Shown in pieces: positions 44,019 through 51,644 of a stretch of 64,000 nucleotides of DNA. Position 1 is the stretch's first letter. Every line of letters starts with the position of its first letter. The stretch spans positions 372,001 through 436,000 of the forward strand of contig NZ_CALNVW010000010.1 of assembly GCF_940670765.1 (NCBI RefSeq), read 5' to 3'. This DNA is from Streptomyces sp. A 4/2 (GTDB lineage Bacteria > Actinomycetota > Actinomycetes > Streptomycetales > Streptomycetaceae). The notes beneath the pieces were generated by a model, which saw only the letters and a list, made by a program, of their open reading frames with translations, made no database searches and was not told the DNA's origin. The position numbers and the translations under genes were made by a program.

Positions 44019-44436
44019 CGGGCGGGTCTTCAGCAACGCGGAGTTCAGCCCAGACAACCTTTCCCCACCGACGAATATCGGCGTCCCAGCGGTGAGCCAG
44101 CTCATCAACCAGAAGCAATCCCCTCCCAGTTACAGACTCCAGACGGGATTTCTGCAACCTCGGGTAGGCAGTTGACCTGTCCGAGACGGACAGAACCACA
44201 TGTCCCGGGCCGAGCAGGGTGACACCGGCACGGAGGTGGTGAGACCTGCTGTGCTGCACAGCGTTGCCTACCAACTCTGAAGCGATCAGCTCGCCGTCAG
44301 AGACGAGCACGTCCAGGCCCCAGGTGTGTATGGCCATCCGGATCAAGTTGCGGGCACGGCCAGCAGACTCCGGCACGCAGGGCATGGTCTCGCTGTAGCC
44401 GGGGGCACCGATTGCGTTGGGCCTGGTCGCGGTCAT
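44008..44436 (-). CDS. HATPase-domain regulator (anti-sigma-factor kinase type)
   Basis: A 142-residue ATP-binding protein of the GHKL type (SpoIIAB/RsbW-like). The N box is IASELVGNAVQHSRSH, followed by LSVSDRSTAYP (D box) and GRGLLLVDELAHRW (G box). Streptomycetes carry many such proteins beside WhiJ-type XRE regulators and DUF397 proteins; the trio here (this gene divergent from XRE-DUF397) is that arrangement. ATG 44436 is chosen; a nearby ATG at 44447 is out of frame. Confidence 0.84.
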   Translation of the reverse strand: MTATRPNAIGAPGYSETMPCVPESAGRARNLIRMAIHTWGLDVLVSDGELIASELVGNAVQHSRSHHLRAGVTLLGPGHVVLSVSDRSTAYPRLQKSRLESVTGRGLLLVDELAHRWDADIRRWGKVVWAELRVAEDPPDGQ

Positions 44437-44565
44437 GGCACGGTCATCCCTTCGAGGAAGCGTGAGCGGTCCGCACTGATAGGAGGACAGGGCGCGGCTC
44501 GTTCCTGGGAGCAACTACCGGCTGGCGCCGGGTGGTCGCTCTGTCATAGGCAACGATGGCGCATG

Positions 44566-44606
44566 AGAAACGTTGCTAGCAACTCTTTGGAATTAGAAAC
44601 GTTGCT
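44566..44606. promoter_or_regulatory. Repeated GTTGC sites between the HATPase and XRE genes
   Basis: AGAAACGTTGCT occurs twice as a direct repeat (44566-44577 and 44595-44606, 29 bases apart). The first copy overlaps a perfect palindrome, GTTGCTAGCAAC (44572-44583). A further inverted GCAACG lies near 44551. The stretch is AT-richer than its surroundings. These are good candidate operators for the XRE regulator. Confidence 0.6.
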
Positions 44607-44675
44607 CAAAGTGGAAGTTGGCATATGTCAGCCACGAGAGCGCGCGATACGCTGCGGGCCCGAGGGAGGTGGGTC

Positions 44676-45548
44676 ATGGTGGAAGCGCGTCCCAACGTGC
44701 ACAGGCGAAGGTTTGGTTCGGCGCTGCGATCACTCCGTCACGCGGTCGGCTACGGCATGGAGGAGGCCGCGGAACGCCTCGGGTTGTCCGGCAAGCCAGC
44801 TCTGAGCAAGATCGAGAATGGCAAGCAACGGGTTTCGGGCCTCGGTTTGACCGCGTTCTTCCAGGTCTATGGCGTGGAGTCGGAGGAGACGAGGCAGAGG
44901 GTCAAAGCCATGGCCGCCCTTGCGGCTTCGGGAAGACGGACGAACCTGCTGGACGAGTTCCAAGACGCGATCCAGACCGACGCTTTCGAGGACTACCTAC
45001 ACCTGGAAGGCATGGCGACCGAGGCCGATGTCTTCTTCCTCCAAGTCATTCCGGGTCTGCTGCAGACCAGGGCGTACGCAACGTCGATCGTGGAGCGGAG
45101 CAAGGTGTGGTCCTCGAAGCGAGAGGTTGACCGCTTCGTGGATCTCCGGCTGGCCCGGCAAGCAGTCCTGTCCCGCGAAGAGCCGCTCAACCTGTGGTGC
45201 ATTTTGGACGAGGCCGCGCTGCGTCGGGTCGTGGGTGGCCCGAAAGTGATGCAAGAACAGCTTGCTTGGCTACTGACGGTGACAGAGGAGCGCAAGCATG
45301 TGGATGTACAGGTGCTCCCTTTTGATGTAGGTGCTCACGCAGGCGTCGATGGTTCGTTCCAGCTTCTAAAATTCCAGGTGGGATCGCCGGTTGCCGTGGT
45401 TGAGGCCAAGACAACCAGCCTGTACCTGGAGGACGATGTGCCCGTGGACCGGTATCAATCTGCGTTCGACGACCTCCGGAAACAAGCCCTCGATCCGCAA
45501 GCATCCCGTCGCTGCATCCAGAAACTGATCAAGGACTTCGAGACATGA
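44676..45548 (+). CDS. XRE-family regulator with DUF5753 (WhiJ-like)
   Basis: A 290-residue regulator. The helix-turn-helix is at residues ~12-65 (GSALRSLRHAVGYGMEEAAERLGLSGKPALSKIENGK). DUF5753 follows, with LQVIPGLLQTRAYATSIV, RLARQAVLSREEPL and VQVLPFDVGAHAGVDGSFQLL. Such proteins pair with DUF397 partners in streptomycete development and antibiotic control. ATG 44676 is chosen because GGGAGGTGGG lies 4 bases upstream; ATG 44625 would add 17 residues. It overlaps the DUF397 gene as ATGA. Confidence 0.9.
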   Translation: MVEARPNVHRRRFGSALRSLRHAVGYGMEEAAERLGLSGKPALSKIENGKQRVSGLGLTAFFQVYGVESEETRQRVKAMAALAASGRRTNLLDEFQDAIQTDAFEDYLHLEGMATEADVFFLQVIPGLLQTRAYATSIVERSKVWSSKREVDRFVDLRLARQAVLSREEPLNLWCILDEAALRRVVGGPKVMQEQLAWLLTVTEERKHVDVQVLPFDVGAHAGVDGSFQLLKFQVGSPVAVVEAKTTSLYLEDDVPVDRYQSAFDDLRKQALDPQASRRCIQKLIKDFET

Positions 45549-45766
45549 AGAAGCAGGTCGACCTGACCAACGCCGAGTGGGCGAAGAGCGAACTGTCCAG
45601 CGGCGGGAACAACTGCCTGGAGGTCGCGTTCGTGGACGGTGTCGTGGCGCTGCGCGACTCCGTCGACGTGGGCGACCCGGACGCCCAGGTTCTGATCATC
45701 TCCCGCCAGGATTACGACTTGTTCACCAGGAGCGTTCGGGCGGGGCAGGCCAACCTACTGCCTTGA
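45545..45766 (+). CDS. DUF397 protein
   Basis: A 73-residue DUF397 protein: WAKSELSSGGNNCLEVAFVDGVVALRDS is the family signature (W.KS..S.....C.EVA), followed by a C-terminal strand around QVLIISRQDYDLFTRSV. It is coupled to the XRE gene by an ATGA overlap. DUF397 proteins are small partners of WhiJ-type regulators. Confidence 0.92.
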   Translation: MKKQVDLTNAEWAKSELSSGGNNCLEVAFVDGVVALRDSVDVGDPDAQVLIISRQDYDLFTRSVRAGQANLLP

Positions 45767-46074
45767 TCACACTCCCGAGACATTGGCCGACGCTCGCCCC
45801 CTGAGTGGGGCCCAGGAGTCTGCCAGGGCGACTTCGTTCTCTGTGCCGGCCGGCACTCCCAGCAGAAGGAAGCGTCGACCAATCGCCTTGACGGTTGGTG
45901 AGGTTCAACTCGGGATGTCGTGCTGCTGATCAGGCGGGTCGGATGGCTGGGCCGGTTTCGGTGGCACAGCCGTCGATCACCTTTTCGGAGTCGCTCGTGG
46001 GCGGCCGTCTCCATGCCCCCACGCTCACCGGCCAGGACCAATCGCAGGCCGGCCCACTGGCTAGGGTCGGAGGC
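45767..46074. other. Gene-free region before the PPOX gene
   Basis: In these 308 bases no gene is supported on either strand. TAGGGT (46062-46067) followed by GGAGG just before the ATG of the next gene may be its -10 box and ribosome site. No repeat or hairpin of note is seen. Confidence 0.4.
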
Positions 46075-46734
46075 ATGACGACACCCCCTGCCGGCAATGC
46101 CTTCGACTCGCTCCGCCTCGACGCCGTGTCCGATCAGGAGGCGCTGCGCCGGGCCTACGGACTCCCCAGCGACGTGTCCGTGCGGAAGCAGATGACCGAA
46201 CTCACCGAGCAGACGCGGAGGTTGATCGGCTGCTCCTCGCTGGTCCTGGTCGCCAGCGCGGACGCCGAGGGCAACTGTGACGTTTCCCCGCGCGGTGGTC
46301 CCGCCGGGTTCGCCGCCGTCCTGGACGCGCGGACGGTGGCGATACCGGACGCGACCGGCAACAAGCGTCTGGACACCCTGCAGAACGTCATCGCCACCGG
46401 GCGGGCCGGGCTGCTTTTCCTCGTCCCGGGGCGCACCACGACGCTCAGGGTGAACGGCCGGGCCTGCGTCTCCACCCGACCGGAGCTGCTGTCGCAGCTG
46501 ACCGCCGTGGGCAAGCCGCCGGCCAGTGCGCTGGTGCTGGGGATCGAGGAGGTCTACCCGCACTGCCCCAAGTCGCTGCTGCGGAGCGCGGCCTGGAAGC
46601 CGGAGCAATGGCTGTCGGCCGACGCCCAGCCGACCTCGGCCGAGGTGACGCTGGCCCAACTGCGGATGCCGGAGCTGACGATCGCCGACATCGAGCAGGC
46701 GGAGGCGGACTCGCTGAAGTACCGGTACGAGTAA
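46075..46734 (+). CDS. PPOX-type FMN flavoprotein (MSMEG_1061 family)
   Basis: A 219-residue protein of the pyridoxamine-5'-phosphate-oxidase-like split barrel. Family marks are SSLVLVASADAEGNCDVSPRGGPAG, VAIPDATGNKRLDTLQNVI, GRAGLLFLVPGRTTTLRVNG and YPHCPKSLLRSAAW. These bind FMN or F420; the substrate is unknown. GGAGG precedes the ATG closely. It is the last gene before the right repeat and so part of the island; whether it serves the RiPP pathway is open. Confidence 0.85.
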   Translation: MTTPPAGNAFDSLRLDAVSDQEALRRAYGLPSDVSVRKQMTELTEQTRRLIGCSSLVLVASADAEGNCDVSPRGGPAGFAAVLDARTVAIPDATGNKRLDTLQNVIATGRAGLLFLVPGRTTTLRVNGRACVSTRPELLSQLTAVGKPPASALVLGIEEVYPHCPKSLLRSAAWKPEQWLSADAQPTSAEVTLAQLRMPELTIADIEQAEADSLKYRYE

Positions 46735-46763
46735 CGATCGACGGAGCGTCGGCGGAGGCCGCC

Positions 46764-46793
46764 GTGAAGCTCTCGCTCAGCAGCGTGTGAGGT
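46764..46793. repeat. Right 30-bp direct repeat of the accessory island (attR-like)
   Basis: Identical to 40629-40658. Here the minus strand supplies the last codons and TGA stop (46779-46777) of the FAD monooxygenase gene. Flanking bases differ on both sides of the two copies. Confidence 0.88.
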
Positions 46794-48240
46794 AGGCCAG
46801 GAGTCCGTCCGGGTCCTCGCCCGCCCAGCCGATGTAGCCGTCGGGCCGGACGAGGAAGAGGCCCTTGCCGTACGGGGCGTACGCGTCGGTGCGGTGGACA
46901 TGTATCGACTCGCTGTCCAGCGGGGGCACTTGTGCGTCGGTGCCGACCGCGAGCAGGGTGAAGTGCGGGCCGCGGAAGGCGTCGAGGAACGTACCCTTGC
47001 CCAGGGGGCCGTCCGGTGCCCGGTCGCCCGCTTCCAGGGCGCCCGCGCGGCCGGTGGACAGGGGGCCGCCGCGGTACCCGATGGCCAGCTGCTGGGTGGC
47101 CGCGCCGCGCCGCTGTTCTCCGCGGTGCACCCGGGTGGAGAGCCCCAGCATCTCGGCCGCGTTGGGCCGCCGCTCCTGCTCGTACGAGTCGAGCAGGGCC
47201 TCGGGGGCGCCGTGGCGCAGTACCCGGCCGAGCTTCCAGCCCAGGTTGTACGCGTCCTGGACGCTGGTGTTGAGGCCCTGGCCACCGGCCGGTGAGTGGA
47301 CGTGGGCGGCGTCCCCGGCCAGGAAGATCCGGCCCTCCCGGAACCGGTCGGCCAGCGCCGCGCGCGGGCGGAAGTCCGAGGCCCAGAGCACCTCGGTGAC
47401 CGCGTCGGCGGCGAGATGTGTGCGGGCGGCGACCTCGGTGCGGATGCTGTCGATGGACAGGTCGGGGCGTTTGCCGGACGGGAACTGCGCGACCAGCTGG
47501 AAGGCGTCCGTGCCGGGCAGGGGGCAGAGCGTCAGGAATCCGCCGTCCCCCGGGAAGACGTGCCAGTTCAGCCGGTCCAGGGCGGGGACGAGGACATCGG
47601 CGACCAGAATGGACGAGGGATCGACGGCCTCGCCGGTCATCCCGATGGAGAGCGCCTTGCGGACCGTACTGCGACCGCCGTCGGCCGCGACCGCGTACGC
47701 CGCGCGCACGCTGCCGCCGGTGGAGAGCCCGGCGGTGACCCCGGACGCGTCCTGGGTGATCGACGTCAGGGCGGTGGAGAAGGAGACCCGTCCGCCCAGT
47801 TCCGTCAGGCGGTCGAAGAGGATCTGCTGGGTGCGCCACTGCGGCAGGATGCGCGGCTGCCCCGCGTACGGGGCGTCCGGGGTCGGTTCCGAGGCGTCGA
47901 ACATGGAGCGCTCGCCCTGCCGTTCGCCGTCCTTCCACCTCATCAGGAGCGGTGCGGGTCCGCTCGACGCCAGCACCGCTCCGACCACCCCGAGGTCGTC
48001 GAAGACCTCCATCGTGCGGGGCTGGAGGCCCTTGCCCCGGGAGCCGGGGAAGAGGCCGTCTGCCTTCTCGACCACGACCGTGCGCACCCCGCGCCTGGCC
48101 AGATCGGTGGCGAGGGTGAGGCCGGTGGGGCCCGCGCCGACGATCAGTACGTCCGTCTCCACCCGTGTTTCCGTGCCCGTGCCCGTGCCCGTGCCCGTGC
48201 CCGTGCCCGTGCCCGCGTCCTTAACGTTGTTAAGTTGCAT
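46777..48240 (-). CDS. FAD-dependent monooxygenase (aromatic hydroxylase type)
   Basis: A 487-residue flavoprotein hydroxylase. After a Thr-Gly repeat (residues ~9-23) comes the Rossmann motif DVLIVGAGPTGLTLATDLARRG. The DG motif is VAADGGRSTVRKAL and the second FAD motif GRIFLAGDAAHVHSPAGGQGLNTSVQDA. Group A enzymes of this kind hydroxylate phenolic compounds using NAD(P)H. The gene is divergent from a TetR gene with shared TTAACnnnGTTAA operators, so its substrate is probably the inducer. Its stop lies in the right island repeat. Confidence 0.9.
   Translation of the reverse strand: MQLNNVKDAGTGTGTGTGTGTGTETRVETDVLIVGAGPTGLTLATDLARRGVRTVVVEKADGLFPGSRGKGLQPRTMEVFDDLGVVGAVLASSGPAPLLMRWKDGERQGERSMFDASEPTPDAPYAGQPRILPQWRTQQILFDRLTELGGRVSFSTALTSITQDASGVTAGLSTGGSVRAAYAVAADGGRSTVRKALSIGMTGEAVDPSSILVADVLVPALDRLNWHVFPGDGGFLTLCPLPGTDAFQLVAQFPSGKRPDLSIDSIRTEVAARTHLAADAVTEVLWASDFRPRAALADRFREGRIFLAGDAAHVHSPAGGQGLNTSVQDAYNLGWKLGRVLRHGAPEALLDSYEQERRPNAAEMLGLSTRVHRGEQRRGAATQQLAIGYRGGPLSTGRAGALEAGDRAPDGPLGKGTFLDAFRGPHFTLLAVGTDAQVPPLDSESIHVHRTDAYAPYGKGLFLVRPDGYIGWAGEDPDGLLAYLTRC
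48173..48214. repeat. Hexanucleotide microsatellite inside the monooxygenase gene
   Basis: Seven perfect tandem GTGCCC units (48173-48214). On the minus strand they encode Gly-Thr repeats near the N-terminus. Being in threes, copy changes keep the frame but alter the length before the FAD domain. Confidence 0.9.
48221..48233. promoter_or_regulatory. TetR operator A (within codons 3-7 of the monooxygenase)
   Basis: TTAACGTTGTTAA, palindrome TTAAC-N3-GTTAA. It matches operator B (48257-48269) at 12 of 13 bases, 36 bases away. Confidence 0.75.
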
Positions 48241-48256
48241 GTTTCCGACGATGCCC

Positions 48257-48277
48257 TTAACGCTGTTAAATTGTCAA
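48257..48277. promoter_or_regulatory. TetR operator B and divergent promoter
   Basis: TTAACGCTGTTAA (48257-48269) lies between the divergent starts. On the minus strand a perfect TTGACA -35 box (48277-48272) abuts it, so the operator occupies the spacer of the monooxygenase promoter. On the plus strand TTAAAT (48266-48271) ends 7 bases before the regulator's GTG, as for a leaderless message. Confidence 0.7.
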
Positions 48278-48278
48278 G

Positions 48279-49022
48279 GTGGGAACGACGAAGATCGACC
48301 GGGCGCGCGTCGCCACGACCGCGCTGCGGCTGCTGAACGAGGTGGGCCTCGACGGGCTGACCCTGCGCGCCATCGCCAAGGAGCTGGACGTCAAGGCGCC
48401 CGCCCTCTACTGGCACTTCAAGGACAAGCAGGCGCTGCTCGACGAGATGGCCACGGTGATGTACCGGCAGATGCTCGCCGAGGACCGGCCACGCGTCTCC
48501 GCGCCGGAACGGGAAGGGGCGGAACGGGGCGGGCCGGAACGGGAGGACCGGGAGCGGGACCGGCCGGAGGCCCCCGGTGACTGGCAGCAGGGGATCCTGG
48601 CCTACAACCGGGCCCTGCGCGCCATGCTGCTGCGCCACCGGGACGGCGCCAGGGTCTACAGCGGCACCCGCCTCACCGGCATCGACCACGCGGACTCGCT
48701 GGAAGAGCATCTGCGCATGATGGTCGGCTGCGGTTTCGAGTTGGCGCAGGCGGTGCGGGCGACCACCACCGCGTACGCGTTCACGCTGGGCTTCGTCACC
48801 GAGGAACAGGGTGTCCAGCCCATGCCGGACGAGCGCCGCGCGGGGTACGACGTCGAGGAGCGGGCGCGGCGGCTCGCCGACTACCCGCTCGCCGCCGCAG
48901 CGGGCCGGGAGATGTTCACCGACTTCGACCGGCGCTTCGAGGAGGGCCTGCGGCTGGTGGTCGCGGGGATCGAGGCGGTGTACCGGCCGCGGGGTGTCAG
49001 CGGGGCGACGCCGGAGCGATGA
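48279..49022 (+). CDS. TetR-family repressor of the monooxygenase
   Basis: A 247-residue regulator with the classical TetR layout. The DNA-binding part is VATTALRLLNEVGLDGLTLRAIAKELDVKAPALYWHFKDKQALLDEM, in which the recognition helix APALYWHFK resembles that of TetR proper. A charged Glu/Arg/Pro insert (~76-102) precedes the C-terminal ligand domain (FTLGFVTEEQG, FEEGLRLVVAGIEAV). It shares operators with the divergent FAD monooxygenase, recalling the TetR/TetX-like pairing. Its 3' end overlaps the convergent acyltransferase gene by 26 bases. Confidence 0.88.
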   Translation: MGTTKIDRARVATTALRLLNEVGLDGLTLRAIAKELDVKAPALYWHFKDKQALLDEMATVMYRQMLAEDRPRVSAPEREGAERGGPEREDRERDRPEAPGDWQQGILAYNRALRAMLLRHRDGARVYSGTRLTGIDHADSLEEHLRMMVGCGFELAQAVRATTTAYAFTLGFVTEEQGVQPMPDERRAGYDVEERARRLADYPLAAAAGREMFTDFDRRFEEGLRLVVAGIEAVYRPRGVSGATPER

Positions 49023-50283
49023 CCCGGGACAGGGCGCCGCGGAGGAGCGGTGTCAGCCGGTTCTCGACATAGCGGTTGAGCAGCCAGGCCAGCCCCAGCA
49101 TCGACAGTACGGTGAGGACGAGCGTCGCGTACGAGGGGATGCCCAGGTGACGGTGGAGCACCCCCACCACCACCCAGCCCAGGTGTTCGTGCACCAGGTA
49201 GAAGGGGTACGTGAGCGCTCCCGCGACCGTCAGCCAGCGCCAGTCCGCCCAGCGGAAGTACCCCAGGGCGATGGCGCCGACCAGGACGAAGCCCAGCGTC
49301 ACGATCGCGATGATCACGGACGTGTGCCGGTACGAGAAGAACGCGGGGTCGGCCCGGTGCCACAGCCCGGTGACCGCGTAGTGCTGGCCGATCGCCCAGC
49401 TGACGCCGACCACGCCCCAGGCGATGACGTCCCGCCGGTCGCGGTGCAGCAGGTAGAGGCCGACACCGCCGATGAAGAACGGGGCGTACTCGGGCATCAG
49501 GACGGTGGACAGCAGCGGCTGGTGCACCGCGTCGGTGATCGCGGCGGCGAGGGTCCATACCCCGCAGAAGATCAGTACGCGTTGCCGGTTCGCGCCCGGC
49601 AGCACCACGAAGAGCGCGAAGAGGGCGTAGAACCGCAGCTCGGCCCAGAGCGTCCAGCACACCCCGAGCACCCGGTCGGCGCCGATCGGCTGCTGGAGCA
49701 TGGTGAGGTTCACCAGTGCGTCGCTCGGAGAGACGGTCTCGTACACGACCCAGGGCAGCGCGAAGGTCGCCGTGACGAGGACGATCGCCGCCCAGTACGC
49801 CGGGTAGAGCCGTGAGACGCGCGAGGCGAAGAAGGAGCGCAGCGGTCTGCCCCAGCCGCTCATGCAGATCACGAAGCCGCTGATGACGAAGAAGATCTGC
49901 ACGCCGAGACAGCCGTAGGCGAACCACTCGGAGAGCGTGGGGAACTGGTGACGTGGTGAGCCGCCCCAGGCCCGGCTGATCTCGCCGCCCCGGCCGCCGT
50001 AGTGGTACGCGGCGACCATCAGGGCGGCGACCAGCCGCAGGCCGTCGAGCGCCCGCAGCCGCCCGCCCGTGCGCGGCGGCCGGCCGGCGGGGGCCGCCGG
50101 GGCCGCCGCCGGTACCGGCAGCACGGGCGGCATCGGCGTCCCGGCCCCGGCGGCGAGGCTGCCGGGAACGGGGGTGCCGTGACCAGTGGCACCAGGACCA
50201 AGGGTGCTATCGGGACCGGTCCCGGAACCAGATCCAGGGCCGGCCCCCGGACCGGTCTGCGGGGGTGCGGGCGTGGAGGTCAT
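48997..50283 (-). CDS. Membrane O-acyltransferase (OafA type)
   Basis: A 428-residue acyltransferase-3 protein. Residues 1-75 are a disordered Gly/Pro/Ala region. The membrane domain begins RLRALDGLRLVAALMVAAYHYGG (catalytic His in AYHYG), with GVQIFFVISGFVICMSGWGR, FFASRVSRLYPAYWAA and SYATLVLTVL... RYVENRL at the end, about ten helices. It should O-acylate a surface glycan. The ATG overlaps the polysialyltransferase stop (ATGA), so it belongs to the glycan operon and probably modifies that polymer. Confidence 0.9.
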   Translation of the reverse strand: MTSTPAPPQTGPGAGPGSGSGTGPDSTLGPGATGHGTPVPGSLAAGAGTPMPPVLPVPAAAPAAPAGRPPRTGGRLRALDGLRLVAALMVAAYHYGGRGGEISRAWGGSPRHQFPTLSEWFAYGCLGVQIFFVISGFVICMSGWGRPLRSFFASRVSRLYPAYWAAIVLVTATFALPWVVYETVSPSDALVNLTMLQQPIGADRVLGVCWTLWAELRFYALFALFVVLPGANRQRVLIFCGVWTLAAAITDAVHQPLLSTVLMPEYAPFFIGGVGLYLLHRDRRDVIAWGVVGVSWAIGQHYAVTGLWHRADPAFFSYRHTSVIIAIVTLGFVLVGAIALGYFRWADWRWLTVAGALTYPFYLVHEHLGWVVVGVLHRHLGIPSYATLVLTVLSMLGLAWLLNRYVENRLTPLLRGALSRVIAPASPR

Positions 50284-51644
50284 CCGAGGGCAACTCTCTT
50301 GAGGGAACGGGCCCGCCGGGCCACTCGCCGTACCGTCGCGTTGCGCGGGATGAACGCCAGCTGCGACGGCACCCCGCCCGGCAGCCCCAGTACCGTCAGC
50401 CTGCGCCGCTTGAAGTAGCGCCAGGTGTGTTCGGTCAGGTGCCGGGCGAGATACGCCTCCGCCGCCGGACGCAGGTCCGGCCGCAGCAGCGGCTGCATCG
50501 CGAAGCCCACGGCCGCGACGAGTCCCGGCAGGTCGTCGGCCGGCGCGGACTCCGGGTCCTCCAGGTCGGGCAGCAGCGCGTCGACGACGGTCACCGGGAC
50601 GCGGTTGCTGTTCTGGTACGGGGCCAGCCGGTTCAGCAGCAGCTCCGTACCGGTCCGGGCGACCGGGATGCCGTAGAACGCGCTCGCCGTCAGCAGCGCG
50701 GTGGAGAAGCAGCCCACCACCAGTGCGGGACGCATCCGCTCGTACAGCGTCTCGGCGAGCAACGGCGTGTCCACGACGGTCAGTTCGACGTCCAGCCGGT
50801 CCGCCTCCCGCTCCAGCAGCCGGGACCAGCGGGCCGGGGCCGTCGGGTGGGGCTTGAAGACGACCGTACGGTGACCGCGCGCGACCGCGCCGCGCAGCAT
50901 CCGCACATGGAGGTCCTCCTCCTGCTGCGGGGTGAGGATCTCCAGCGCAGAGAGGTACTGGCCGAGCAGCAGCGCCGGAGGTTCGGCGCACTCGGGCAAC
51001 TCCGTTGCCGAACCGGCCAGTTCACCGAGCACCTTCAGGAAGGCGGCGTCCGGCACGATCTCCGGCTCCACCCCGAACTCCGCGAGCAGCAGCGGCTTCA
51101 GGTCCGGCACCAGGTCCAGGTGGAGGAGCCTGCGCACCCGGGTGCCGATCAGCGGATCGATCTTGTTGCGGGTCGGCCCGTACGACATCAGCCCGTCCGC
51201 GTACACCGTCACCGGCGCGTCCTGGAAGAGCAGGGCGAGCGCCTGCGCCGGGTTGACCTGGATGGACTCGACCGCCAGCTCGACCCGGTCGTCACCGAGC
51301 TCCCAGAGCAGCCTCAACTGCCGCTCCCACAGCGGGATGTCGTCGGGGCGGGGCGACCAGCCGCCCGGATGGAGCGGGGCGATGGTGTCGTTCCAGGACA
51401 GCACCCCGTCGAACCGGTCGCGCAGTTGCTCGAAGCCCGGCATCGTGTCGAGCGCGGGCGTGGTCTCCGGGATCGCCGCGTTGTTGCTGACCAGCAGCAG
51501 CCGCCGGTCCGCTCCGTCGAAGCAGCCGCTGTCGATCGCGGCGGCGACGGTGGCGGCTCCGTACAGCGTGGACACGTAGAAGATCTGCGTCGTCCGCGCG
51601 CCGGGCAGTGCGGGGAACACCGAGGTCGAGGCGGGGCGCGTCAT
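50280..51644 (-). CDS. Alpha-2,8-polysialyltransferase-family glycosyltransferase
   Basis: A 454-residue GT-B enzyme of the bacterial polysialyltransferase family. The D/E-D/E-G-type motif is VYADGLMSYGP (first acidic residue replaced by Ala), the HP motif is VVFKPHPTAP, and the Ser motif is VVGCFSTALLTAS. These enzymes transfer sialic-type nonulosonic acids from CMP donors. It lies between GT2 and acyltransferase genes with ATGA overlaps on both sides, and near neuA- and neuB-like genes, so Kdn or a similar sugar is the likely substrate. Confidence 0.85.
   Translation of the reverse strand: MTRPASTSVFPALPGARTTQIFYVSTLYGAATVAAAIDSGCFDGADRRLLLVSNNAAIPETTPALDTMPGFEQLRDRFDGVLSWNDTIAPLHPGGWSPRPDDIPLWERQLRLLWELGDDRVELAVESIQVNPAQALALLFQDAPVTVYADGLMSYGPTRNKIDPLIGTRVRRLLHLDLVPDLKPLLLAEFGVEPEIVPDAAFLKVLGELAGSATELPECAEPPALLLGQYLSALEILTPQQEEDLHVRMLRGAVARGHRTVVFKPHPTAPARWSRLLEREADRLDVELTVVDTPLLAETLYERMRPALVVGCFSTALLTASAFYGIPVARTGTELLLNRLAPYQNSNRVPVTVVDALLPDLEDPESAPADDLPGLVAAVGFAMQPLLRPDLRPAAEAYLARHLTEHTWRYFKRRRLTVLGLPGGVPSQLAFIPRNATVRRVARRARSLKRVALG

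Larger units (their letters stand above)
40659..46763. mobile_element. Probable integrated accessory island carrying a RiPP cluster
   Basis: The 6.1-kb segment between perfect 30-bp direct repeats. It carries three graspetide genes, two unknown genes, a HATPase/XRE/DUF397 trio and a PPOX flavoprotein. Removing it together with one repeat copy would leave lysE and the FAD monooxygenase gene intact and overlapping tail-to-tail by 14 bases. No recombinase, transposase or tRNA gene is visible, so mobilisation would need help from elsewhere. Confidence 0.65.

Noticed and set aside
40659..46763. Integrase, transposase or tRNA gene in the island
   Set aside because: I searched the island frames for tyrosine or serine recombinase motifs, DDE transposase motifs and a tRNA end at the repeats and saw none.
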